From Metridium senile (taxonomy: Eukaryota; Cnidaria; Anthozoa; Actiniaria; Metridiidae): 64,000 nucleotides of DNA. Position 1 is the stretch's first letter. The number at the start of each line of letters is the position of its first letter. Under the pieces are notes generated by a model, which made no database searches, was not told the DNA's origin, and saw nothing but the letters and a program-made list of their open reading frames with translations. Positions 46,145-56,345 of the stretch are shown here, piece by piece. The DNA is taken from contig OX459100.1 of NCBI GenBank assembly GCA_949775045.1, positions 13,882,447 through 13,946,446 on the forward strand, in the 5' to 3' direction. Position numbers and translations under genes: made by a program.

Positions 46145-46993
46145 TTATATTGAAGCAATTCCATACAGCAATCTTCTTAATGCTTCTTGTCTTCGATGTG
46201 AAAACTCCAGTTTGCCCTTAACCTGTTCTTGGGTCTTCTGGTTAGCACTCACGTTTTTACTTGGTGCTACAGAGCTGCTTATGACAAAGTTGTACAACAA
46301 CATAATATTATCGACACTAGGAAGGATAGTTGTCGACAGCAAGAAGGACTCCACCGACTCTAAGATACATGTTTCCTGCAATGTCCAGGAGCCTTGCTTC
46401 ACATGGATTTCATGTTCTTCATGGAAAATCGTGCTACGTTTTCTTTTCAAAGAGGATGGGCTGGATGTACACCTGGGGGATCGTTTTTCTGGTGTACTGC
46501 TTGGGAATGCTTGCTTTTCTCTCTTGCCATATTCATTCCCACATTTATGGCAAGAGCACCTTGTGGTACATGGCTGTTTCTGTGAAAAGCATGGGCATTT
46601 TGTCCTTCGTTCACCAGGGATATCTAAACAAGACGCTTGTTTGTTTTTTCTTGATTCGCCGCATCGACATGGCTTATCAATTTTGGAGCTGCTTGCAGTG
46701 CTAATCCTATTCACACAATTTAGGCAACAGCATTTTGATGAACAGGATTGGTGATTGATAACACATGGGCAACGGGACTTGGTTTGGCTATTTACAGTAC
46801 AGAAAGACAATTCTCTTGACTTTGCTTTCCTTCCACAATAACACACATTTGGCTTGGATTCTACTGTTGCTGTGTGCTCTTCCTTGGAGTTATCTCCTAT
46901 GGTTGAGAAAGATGAACTTTTAGTACAGAAGACAACTTTGAGAACAACTTGGGACGTAAAAGAACCACTAAGGGCGTAATAAAACCATGGCAC
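46145..46993 (-). CDS. CXC-type cysteine-rich protein with Myb/SANT-like region
   Basis: The protein has 282 residues in one open frame. Two Cys-rich repeats at about 51-93 (CYCG...SRCPC...CSSKCCCLNC) and 109-151 (CRCG...TKCPC...CTTRCSCHKC) resemble tandem CXC (Tesmin/TSO1-like) DNA-binding motifs. A basic patch LKRKRS (about 182) fits a nuclear signal. Residues 202-262 (WTLQETCILESVE...TQEQVKGKL) look Myb/SANT-like. It would be a nuclear DNA-binding protein, perhaps one that binds the element's own repeats. The true start may lie in an upstream exon, since residues 1-45 look less constrained. Confidence 0.65.
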   Translation of the reverse strand: MPWFYYALSGSFTSQVVLKVVFCTKSSSFSTIGDNSKEEHTATVESKPNVCYCGRKAKSRELSFCTVNSQTKSRCPCVINHQSCSSKCCCLNCVNRISTASSSKIDKPCRCGESRKNKQASCLDIPGERRTKCPCFSQKQPCTTRCSCHKCGNEYGKREKQAFPSSTPEKRSPRCTSSPSSLKRKRSTIFHEEHEIHVKQGSWTLQETCILESVESFLLSTTILPSVDNIMLLYNFVISSSVAPSKNVSANQKTQEQVKGKLEFSHRRQEALRRLLYGIASI

Positions 46994-47780
46994 TGACCAC
47001 CCTCAGTGTCTGGAATTTACTAATAATTTATTTCTTAACAGCTAGATTTGTGGGTTAGGTATGGGGTTTTGAAAGGGTGGGATTGGTTTATTTATTTTAT
47101 TTATTTTATTATTTTTTATTTAATAGCTTTAACAGAGCACGAAGAGACTCGTGGTCCATATGAACATGCCCCATACTTACATAACATGTTTATAGACCTT
47201 GAGTCCTGTGGCAAATTCTCAAATAAAACTTTATAGTGTTTATAACTCTGTCATATAATACGTACTGTTGCTTGACGTATATTGCACACAGCCTCGTCTA
47301 ATCTACATTATTCTTTTAATGTGCAGTACATTACACTAGCAAACTTACATTTTGAGAATCTACTTGAGATGGATTGGTTAATTTTGCCTGTCCCCGCCTT
47401 TTTTTATGGTGGACATATTTTAATTAGTCAATTCCCTTCTACAAGCATGCATTATATAAAAGCATGTGTCTTTATATAAAGGTAACTTACCAATGGAGAG
47501 GACTACATCAGGTATAAAGGTCCATGCACGTGACATGTATATGGTGGCTCCAATTGGACCAAAATCTAATGAATTGTTTATGAATTTTTTAAATATATTT
47601 CTTCCTACTTAGAGTCAACTTCAGTTGAAAATTTTAGGACTTCAACCGGTCAATAAGCTGCAATCAATCACATATAGCAGTCATATAGCAGTGTTTAATT
47701 CAATCTAATGTAAAAAAGGAAAAATAAATAAATTGTTTAAATTCATTTGCAATTATTTTTATTGTACTTTTTGTCTACAG

Positions 47781-50700
47781 CATTTGAGAAGAAACCAGAT
47801 GAGTTTGGTATGTATATTTTTCAAGTTGATGTCAATCAATGTTAATTGTTTAATCTTTTTAACAGATTCATTTTTTTCCTATCCCCCAAGTGTTTACGCT
47901 GGAAAAAACTAAACCCTCTTTCTCCCCAGAAACCGAGAGTGCTACACCTAACGTCTCCGTAGCAGCACAAGTTAAAGGTACAGAATGCTATATATTTATT
48001 TAGCTTGAAAAATATTATTGTTTCCCCCCATTCCAGACGAGACTAATGCAATGCAATTAACAAATTTCACATTTGGAAATTTCAAATAAAGATAACGTTT
48101 AATTCCTTTCTTTTTTTTCTCCAGAAACCGAGAGTGCTACACCTAACGTCTCCGTAGCAGCACAAGTTGAAGGTACATAATGCTATATATTTATTTAGCT
48201 TGAAAAATATTATTATTTCCCCCCATTCCAGACGAGACTGATGCAATGCCATTAACAAATATCACATTTGGAAATTTCAAATAAAGATAACATTTAATTC
48301 CTTTCTTTCTCTCCAGAAACCGAGAGTGCTACACCTAACGTCTCCGTAGCAGCACAAGTTGAAGGTACAGAATGCTATATATTTATTTAGCTTGAAAAAT
48401 ATTATTATTTCCCCCCATTCCAGACGAGACTGATGCAATGCCATTAACAAATATCACATTTGGAAATTTCAAATAAAGATAACATTTAATTCCTTTCTTT
48501 CTCTCCAGAAACCGAGAGTGCTACACCTAACGTCTCCGTAGCAGCACAAGTTAAAGGTACATAATGCTATATATTTATTTAGCTTGAAAAATATTATTAT
48601 TTCCCCCCATTCCAGACGAGACTGATGCAATGCCATTAACAAATATCACATTTGGAAATTTCAAATAAAGATAACATTTAATTCCTTTCTTTCTCTCCAG
48701 AAACCGAGAGTGCTACACCTAACGTCTCCGTAGCAGCACAAGTTAAAGGTACAGAATGCTATATATTTATTTAGCTTGAAAAATATTATTGTTTCCCCCC
48801 ATTCCAGACGAGACTGATGCAATGCCATTAACAAATATCACATTTGGAAATTTCAAATAAAGATAACATTTAATTCCTTTCTTTCTCTCCAGAAACCGAG
48901 AGTGCTACACCTAACGTCTCCGTAGCAGCACAAGTTGAAGGTACAGAATGCTATATATTTATTTAGCTTGAAAAATATTATTATTTCCCCCCATTCCAGA
49001 CGAGACTGATGCAATGCCATTTACAAATTTCACATTTGGAAATTTCAAATAAAGATAACATTTAATTCCTTTCTTTCTCTACAGAAACCGAGAGTGCTAC
49101 ACCTAACGTCTCCGTAGCAGCACAAGTTAAAGGTACATAATGCTATATATTTATTTAGCTTGAAAAATATTATTATTTCCCCCCATTCCAGACGAGACTG
49201 ATGCAATGCCATTAACAAATATCACATTTGGAAATTTCAAATAAAGATAACATTTAATTCCTTTCTTTCTCTTCAGAAACCGAGAGTGCTACACCTAACG
49301 TCTCCGTAGCAGCACAAGTTAAAGGTACAGAATGCTATATATTTATTTAGCTTGAAAAATATTATTGTTTCCCCCCATTCCAGACGAGACTCATGCAATG
49401 CCATTAACAAATATCACATTTGGAAATTTCAAATAAAGATAACATTTAATTTCTTTCTTTCTCTCCAGAAACCGAGAGTGCTACACCTAACGTCTCCGTA
49501 GCAGCACAAGTTGAAGGTACAGAATGCTATATATTTATTTAGCTTGAAAAATATTATTATTTCCCCCCATTATCGCTTGTTCCTGCAAAACTTATGTTTC
49601 TCTTCTCGATATGAAATAATTATGTACCAAATGTCCTGGATGTACGTGCACGTCCTAAAAAATTTCGCTTGTTCCTGCAAAACTTATGTTTCTATTTTAG
49701 TTTGCCTCAGTTTCTCCACATAATAAAAAGAACATTATATTACACGGTGGTGAGAAGATATGAATTTAATTTTATATTGTTTTCACCACTCGAAAATAAA
49801 ATTTATATCTTCTCGCCACTGTGTAATATCCTCGTCTATATATTTATTAGAAAGGCTGGAAAACATTATTATTTCCCTCCTATTCCAGACAAGACTGACG
49901 CAATGGCATTAAATTTGCTATGCTGAAGCTGGCAAACTAATAATAATAATAATAAAGATTATTTTATATAGCGTCAATTCGCATAGCTTCAACAACGCTT
50001 TACACTAATATCTAATAAGAAACAGTAAATATAAATGGAAATTGAGAAGAAAAAAATATGTAAGATTTAATTTGCAACATTACATGAATATAAATATAAC
50101 ATTCAATACAACATGACTTCAAAGAATAACATTACTACTGGCAATACAATTAAGATATTTTAATAAATGTTAATTTGATAAAATATTTAAGAATTATTTA
50201 ATGTATTTATTTGTATTTAAATGCCTTTTTAAAAAGTAAAGTTTTTAAAAGTTTTTTAAAAGAAGAAAGAGAATTACAGTGCCTTAGTTCAGAAGGCAAC
50301 GAATTCCAAAGATGGGGAGCAGCGAAAGAGAAGGTCCTCATACCATAAGATAAACTAGTTGGCTCAGCCAATAATTACAGCTTGAATTTTATCATCTCAC
50401 CAATGGTTATTTCTGTAAATTAATTCCATGGGAGGGGGGCATAAATTTTCGACCTCCCAAGATTGATAATGTTCTTTTCCTAAGGTATTTCATGGCATTG
50501 GTTTAACTTAAGTTTCAAGAAATGAATTGTTCTTATATCAGTATTTTATTTCAATTGTTAGGCAATCCAAAGCTGATCAGGAGAAAAGCTGAAAAGGTGC
50601 AAAGAAAAGGTAAGACATCATTTAGATAACCTAGCACCATGTTCTATGTTTGCTATGTCTATTGTTTTTAACTAATTGTTGTCATTGATATTTAGTACTG

Positions 50701-51227
50701 TTTTATTCACATATATACATATAGCGTTTGTACTCTATATGTTGAGAGTGAGCTTGAATATTGGCTGTAATTACAGTTAATGCAAATGAGAAAATCTTTA
50801 GTCGTAAAAATCATTCAAGCAAGCATATCAAAATCCTAATCCATGCACATAATATTTACAGGAGCTGGTGATAACTTGCAAGATGCCCTTTCATGTAAAT
50901 TGCCATTACCTCCCAAAAGAGAAAGAAGGAAACCAAAAAATGTAAGTTAATATAGATATCAAAATATGTGAAAACTTTATCAGAGTGTATATCCATACAT
51001 TTAAAAACCAAGGACTGTGGGTCACCCTTAAAAGTTTGGGGGCTAGGATTGGAAAATATAAGAAATTAGTGATAAAGGGGGGGGGGGGGGGGGTTAAGCC
51101 TCCCGTTTCAATGGTGCCTAGAAAAAGATGACATTAACCAAATATGTTAATATTATGTGATTCAGTTGAATTGTTCATATAAAAATTGTGTGCTTTAATT
51201 TTAATTCTTTTTTTTTTTCAGGTGTAG
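47781..51227 (+). CDS. Spliced gene with nine tandem 48-nt micro-exons
   Basis: Exons inferred from GT-AG borders and phase: 47781-47807, nine copies of a 48-nt exon between 47930 and 49516, 50562-50609, 50862-50941 and 51222-51227 (stop). All borders up to 50862 are phase 1, so any subset can be joined without a frame change. The repeat exon gives ETESATPNVSVAAQV plus Lys or Glu. The C-terminus is basic (GNPKLIRRKAEKVQRK, PPKRERRKPKN), fitting a nuclear signal. The 5' exons are not settled; candidates lie at about 47120-47230. I recognise no family. The gene lies wholly inside the giant element. Confidence 0.6.
47930..49516 (+). repeat. Tandem array of exon-intron units, nine copies of ~192 bp
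   Basis: Exon copies start at 47930, 48125, 48317, 48509, 48701, 48893, 49085, 49277 and 49469. Each is preceded by a pyrimidine-rich tract ending AG and followed by GTACAG or GTACAT. The intron holds a second acceptor-like site (CCCCATTCCAG) followed by ACGAGACTGATGCAATGCC. Exons are identical except for the last full codon: AAA in copies 1, 4, 5, 7 and 8 and GAA in copies 2, 3, 6 and 9. Confidence 0.95.
49738..49828. mobile_element. Short MITE-like inverted repeat
   Basis: The ends TATTACACGGTGGTGAGAAG and its near-complement (CTTCTCGCCACTGTGTAATA) enclose about 40 bp. Just upstream, TCGCTTGTTCCTGCAAAACT occurs twice (about 49573 and 49663). There is no coding capacity. Confidence 0.6.
49935..50400 (+). 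repeat. Interspersed repeat fragment
   Basis: Text such as TATATAGCGTCAATTCGCAT and GAATTCCAAAGATGGGGAGC resembles widespread short interspersed repeats of marine invertebrates, in which a (TAA)n run leads into a gene-free conserved body. The assignment is from memory of such repeats and tentative. Confidence 0.35.
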
Positions 51228-52206
51228 ATGGAGAGGCTTTGTAAAAATGAAGGAGGTGTAAAAATGCCACACATGCAGATTTTTCACTGTCTTATGTGTT
51301 CTTTTTATATGAATAGTGACATTTTTTAGGAATTTTTGCCTCACGACATGGCTCGCTGAGTTGCATAGTGGCTTCGCTCAGTAAAAAAAAAAAAAAAAAA
51401 TTTAAAAACAAATAGTAGTGAGCATTTTTTACTTCTTTTGAATTATTTATAAGTACAATTTGCAACTGTTAGTGATAAGTTTTGGCATACTTTATGTTAT
51501 TCATTGCAATAGTAAATACAGTGAAATTGCCTTGGAAATGTATATTGAAAACTTAATTTAGTTCAAATTTGTTATTAATAGATCTCTTTAGATGCATTGT
51601 TTGTCGTGCTCATTTCAGAACACATGATGCCACATACTCTTTTCACGTATAGATATTTTGATAAAAGAACATTCCTGATCAAGGGAATGTCATGTGGTGT
51701 GAAATGAATGCCGGGCAGTTTAAATGTATTAAAAGTTATACGAACCATGGATCTACCTCATTTTCCAAGCTAAGGCTGCTCACTCATTGTGAAGGTGGAT
51801 AATTCATTCAAGGCTTTTGTTGACTCTTTCTGATGGACTTAATAAGCAAATATTGATAATGTCTTTAATCTTTTAAATGGTTGTACCAATTGGTGTATAC
51901 CAACCAATAACCCTTGATATGTGAATTGGCAATTATTATGAATATACATTATAATGTTTTAAATTTGATTTGAAAAATAAAGTATTTTTAATTATAATCT
52001 TGAATTCATTTTATTGTGGGTATATTGTTTTCAAGGAAAACAAACAAATAAAATACATAGAGCATATTACTCAGGGCATAAATATATCATTTTCACATTG
52101 TTAAAAGCATCATTTTTAACGTACAAGTGCAGCAAGCAAAACTTATTTTTGGAGCGACAAAGGAAAATTTATATATTTATTCCACTGTGTAATGTTCTCG
52201 GTATTA
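51228..52206. other. 3' UTR and noncoding interior
   Basis: The sequence begins with the 3' UTR of the micro-exon gene and includes an A run at 51384. AATAAA-type signals occur near 51977. No coding feature is supported. Confidence 0.4.
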
Positions 52207-52208
52207 TA

Positions 52209-52575
52209 CCGTAAATCCTCTATTAAGCCCCCCGGGGGCTTATTTATTTCAGGCACGTTTGAGGGGGGCTTATTGGAGAGGGGGGCTTATTGATTTTTAG
52301 CCGAAACGCACAACACAACACGGTAAACTAAGGATTAAACTGAAGCATTACTATGGCTCGTCTTGCATAATCTATAGGGATGTTAATGACATAGCATATG
52401 CATTGTTCAAATTAGGACATTTTCAACATTTGATACACTTGTGTTAGTCTGTGAAAGGGAGGGGGAGGGAGGGCTTAAAAGAGATGGGGGCTTAATAAAT
52501 TTCTTCCTTTAAAAAGGGGGGGCTTATTAAAAAGGGGGGCTTATTTGAGAGGGGGGCTTAATAGAGGATTTACGG
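52209..52575. mobile_element. Mariner-type MITE with CCGTAAATCC ends
   Basis: The inverted ends CCGTAAATCCTCTATTAAGC pair with the right end and TA lies on both sides (52207-52208, 52576-52577). The ends are followed by repeated GGGGGGCTTATT-like text. About 367 bp with no coding. It is inserted in the giant element. Confidence 0.85.
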
Positions 52576-52634
52576 TATACAGTGCATGAGTGCATGCTTA
52601 GAAAGTGGTCATTATTATTCATGGGGAGGGGGAT

Positions 52635-53640
52635 TGGTGACAACTAGGGACAGTTGATCAGTGCTAGGGACAGTTGATCACAGCTAGGGACAGTTGATCA
52701 CAGCTAGGGACAGTTGATCACAGCTAGGGACAGTTGATCAGGGCTAGGGACAGTTGATCACAGCTAGGGACAGTTGATCACAGCTAGGGACAGTTGATCA
52801 CAGCTAGGGACAGTTGATCAGGGCTAGGGACAGCTGATCAGAGCTAGGGACAGTTGATCAGAGCTAGGGACAGTTGATCAGTGCTAGGGACAGTTGATCA
52901 GGGCTAGGGACAGTTGATCACAACTAGGGACAGCTGATCAGAGCTAGGGACAGTTGATCAGGGCTAGGGACAGCTGATCAGGGCTAGGGACAGCTGATCA
53001 CAACTAGGGACAGTTGATCAGGGCTAGGGACAGCTGATCAGAGCTAGGGACAGTTGATCAGGGCTAGGGACAGTTGATCAGGGCTAGGGACAGCTGATCA
53101 GAGCTAGGGACAGTTGATCACAGCTAGGGACAGTTGATCACAGCTAGGGACAGTTGATCAGGGATAGGGACAGTTGATCACAACTAGGGACAGCTGATCA
53201 GAGCTAGGGACAGTTGATCAGGGCTAGGGACAGCTGATCAGGGCTAGGGACAGTTGATCACAGCTAGGGACAGTTGATCACAGCTAGGGACAGTTGATCA
53301 GGGCTAGGGACAGTTGATCACAACTAGGGACAGCTGATCAGAGCTAGGGACAGTTAATCAGGGCTAGGGACAGCTGATCAGGGCTAGGGACAGTTGATCA
53401 GTGCTAGGGACAGTAGATCAGTAGTAGGGACAGTTGATCAGTGCTAGGGACAATAGATCAGTAGTAGGGACAGTTGATCAGTGCTGGGGACAGATGATCA
53501 GTGCTAGGGACAGTTGATCAGTGCTGGGGACAGATGATCAGTGCTAGGGACAGTTGATCAGTGCTAGGGACAGTTGATCAGTGCTAGGGACAGGTAATGG
53601 TGGTCAGGGACAGTTGATCCTGCTATAGGATACTACGTGG
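52635..53640 (-). repeat. 20-bp minisatellite, right array (~50 units)
   Basis: The unit CAGTTGATCAGTGCTAGGGA is the reverse complement of the left array unit, again in exact 20-bp register. Variants CAGGGCT, CACAGCT, CAGAGCT and CAACT alternate in patches, and CAGCTGATCA replaces CAGTTGATCA in many units. The array is longer than the left one by about 20 units. Confidence 0.97.
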
Positions 53641-53720
53641 ACGAGTGAGTATAAGTCGGCGACTATATGTATGGGCGACTATATGGCATGTTGGCATGAA
53701 GTATATACCGCCGGCAGTCT

Positions 53721-55438
53721 GGGCGCCATGTTTTTTTCAACACAGGGATCCCATTCATTTTCCGTGTGTTACAACACAGGAAGCCCATTTTTTTTTGGAA
53801 AACGAAAACGAAAAATTAAAGATTTTTGTTTTTTTGTCCTGAAAAGCGGGGATTGTTTTAATTCTACATTAAGATAAATAAGAAATTTCCAATACATTTT
53901 TGATGCGGCCAGGAGAGTCAACCTCAACAAAATATATAAAATATATATATTAAAAATCTATAAAAATATATTGTCAGAACTTACACCATAAACTTAAACT
54001 TACACCATCTTCAAATGTATGGAAGTTGTGTTGCATGTCACTATCTTCCTTGCGATAGACTCATCAGCGATAGACTCATAAGTAGCATTTCATGTATAGA
54101 TGAAATAAAACGGCTTTCCCTTATATCCACGCAAATTTTGTTAGTTTCTTGCAATCGTATATTTAGTTAAATCCGTTTTCAGCACAATTTTACACAATAC
54201 TTGCTGGGTTGACTCCAATATAAATGTAAAAAAAAAACATCAACATATACATTCATACTGGCCGAGACTCGCCATGATCTTCAACACAGGGCTCCCACAT
54301 GTAACACAGGAAAAATATTATGTTTCTCTTTTTATAAAGCTATTGGTCAAAGGTGCATATATAATTGAATTTGAATAATAATAAATAATAAATAAGCGAA
54401 TAAAATATATCATGAGATAAATGCCATGTTATGTTATTGTTGCAGTTTTAATTTATTATTTATGTTATAATAAATGAATAATTTTAAAACGATGGACAGA
54501 AAATTTAATCTCAAAGACAATAACATGCTACCAACTGGTTAACATACCCGGCCACATCTGCCACAAAAGCAATCATGTCAGACCTTTTGAGAACAATGCA
54601 AAACTCAATAGATTTTAATTATATTCATAAAGTGGCAGGGTATTTTAAAGTTAAGCTTTAAATTGCAACTTCAAAACGTTTAGTCAACACATGATATGTA
54701 TAGCTACTTATTTCACACTTGACACGGTTTTCTTTGTTATTCATAGGGATGTATCTCTGATATAAACCCCTCATACCAATTCAAGGGTTATATCAAGATA
54801 TAAACCCGGGTCTATATCTAGTTATAACCCTTGCATTTATTATTTATTGCAACATTAGACTTTAGAAATATTAGAAAGCCAAAACCCGATTTTTCCCAAA
54901 AACCCGAAAGAACGCCTGTTTTGCAGGCTATATTATCGTCAGAATAACAGTTTGTTTCATAACTTCTTCCTTTCCCTTTTAATCGCTATTCAGAATAACA
55001 TATAAGATAGAATAGACCGGCATCAAGGGACAACTGAGCTAATTTACAGAGAATATTGTGTCTGTTTTTTGTGTCAAGAAAACGTAATGTTTAAAAGAAA
55101 TTGCAGACGAAATACGAAATTTAAGGGTTAAATTTAATACCATTAAATCAGAATGAATTCATGCAATACTTACATACAAGACACGGACGTCCAAGATGAA
55201 CCGCTGACAAAAAACGAGCATGCGTAGATCCACACGTGTCATGTGAAAGTTCCTCGTTGAGGTAGACTCTCCTAGCCGCATCAAAAAAGTATTGGAAATT
55301 TCCTATTTATCGTAATGTAGAATTTCGGAACATTAAAACAATCCCCGCTTTTCAGGACAAAAAAAAAAAAATGGGCTTCCTGTGTTGTAACACACGGAAA
55401 ATGAATGGGATCCCTGTGTTGAAAAAAACATGGCGGCC
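53721..55438. mobile_element. Nested 1.7-kb element with ~190-bp inverted repeats
   Basis: The ends GCGCCATGTTTTTTTCAACA and, inverted, GCCGCCATGTTTTTTTCAAC continue into matching arms of about 190 bp (through GCGGCCAGGAGAGT, with one small indel). It splits the right inverted repeat of the giant element: CCGG(C)AGTCTG-like text occurs at both junctions. The exact border and duplication are uncertain. There is no gene inside. Confidence 0.75.
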
Positions 55439-55831
55439 GGACTATCGGCCAGTCTGTATTTTTTTTTATAGTTATTTACATTTATTTAGAGTCAAACTTA
55501 CTAGTATTAAGTGAAAATGTGCTAAAAATAAATCTAACTAGAAGTGACATTGAAAGAAACTGTCTACATTTGCTAGCATATAAGGTAAAGTTGTTATAAT
55601 TTGACTACGTGAAATAGTGCAGTTTTTTATTCGTTTTTGAATATGTAAGTGTATAGGTCTTTTTTTTTACAGTTTTATTGCACATATTAAAATTATATTG
55701 ATATTTAAAGTTGATATTTCATATTTTACTTAACTCAAAGCTAACTCAAAGCTAACTCAAAGCTAACTCAATGTTAACTCAAACTCAACTCAAACTCAAC
55801 TCAACCTCTAACTCGATGATTAGCCAATCCC
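55437..55831 (-). repeat. Right outer inverted repeat of the giant element
   Basis: It is the reverse complement of 44097-44495, ending with tandem AACTCAA-type repeats (55734-55810). Differences from the left copy are few. Confidence 0.9.
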
Positions 55832-55914
55832 ATCTACATGTAGGAATTTAATAGAAATAGAAACTTAAAATGTTGATACTTAAAATTTGAACTTTTATAA
55901 TATTATTTCAACAG

Positions 55915-56345
55915 CCCTACTTTTTACCAACCTTTGATGCAACTGTTGACCAGCGATGTCTGCCATTAGGCTTCACGTCGAAAGAAGACCATCCAGAACA
56001 TGATAGACTTTGCCATAGACCAACGTGTGCAGATAACAGCATCGACATCCAGGTTCTGACATGTGGTCATTCATTTCATCACAATTGCTTTAATGAAAAA
56101 TGCGCTATCTGTGTACCTAAAATAGAAGAACATATAGAAAGATCGCCACAACCTTTAACTTGGGTCTGTTAAAAGAGGAAGAGGAAGAGAAACAAGATGA
56201 TGATGATCACGATGATGATGATGATGATAATCAAGATGATGATGATAATGATGAAACAAATGAGAAAACAAAAGAATACTACTCATCTCAACGATTTATA
56301 GATAGTCGCATTGCACGTTTCCGGGCCCGCATTTCAGAACAATGA
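55915..56345 (+). pseudogene. RING-finger exon with acidic tail
   Basis: After an AACAG acceptor, a phase-0 frame gives PYFLPTFDATVDQ, then Cys/His pairs LCHRPTC, LTCGHSFHHNC and CAIC, fitting a RING-H2 finger (usually an E3 ubiquitin ligase module). The frame stops at about 56170. In a neighbouring frame (56160-56345) it continues with an acidic Glu/Asp-rich tail and RFIDSRIARFRARI. A frameshift or an unseen splice is needed to join them. It probably pairs with the exon at 43771-43965 across the giant insertion. Confidence 0.5.

Larger units (their letters stand above)
44097..55831. mobile_element. Giant 11.7-kb element with minisatellite-bearing inverted repeats and 9-bp duplication
   Basis: The ends GAGATAGGATAATCATCGAG (left) and, reverse-complemented on the right, GGGATTGGCTAATCATCGAG align without gaps. 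ATCTACATG directly abuts both ends (44088-44096, 55832-55840). The inverted repeat has three layers: GAGTT-type short repeats, about 300 bp of unique sequence, and a 20-bp minisatellite in opposite orientations. 9-bp duplications with minisatellite-rich TIRs are known for Foldback and Rehavkus elements, relatives of Mutator. No transposase is seen, so the element is probably non-autonomous. It carries two genes. Confidence 0.88.

Noticed and set aside
46212..46754. Plus-strand frames over the CXC gene
   Set aside because: They are shadows of the minus-strand gene and show none of its cysteine periodicity or other family features.
47930..49516. CRISPR-like or satellite array without function
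   Set aside because: Each unit has matching splice borders and a frame-neutral exon, which a plain satellite would not keep. The exon-array reading is preferred though unproven.
44097..55831. Polinton/Maverick
   Set aside because: The size would fit, but no DNA polymerase B, integrase, ATPase or capsid gene is present and the duplication is 9 bp rather than 6.
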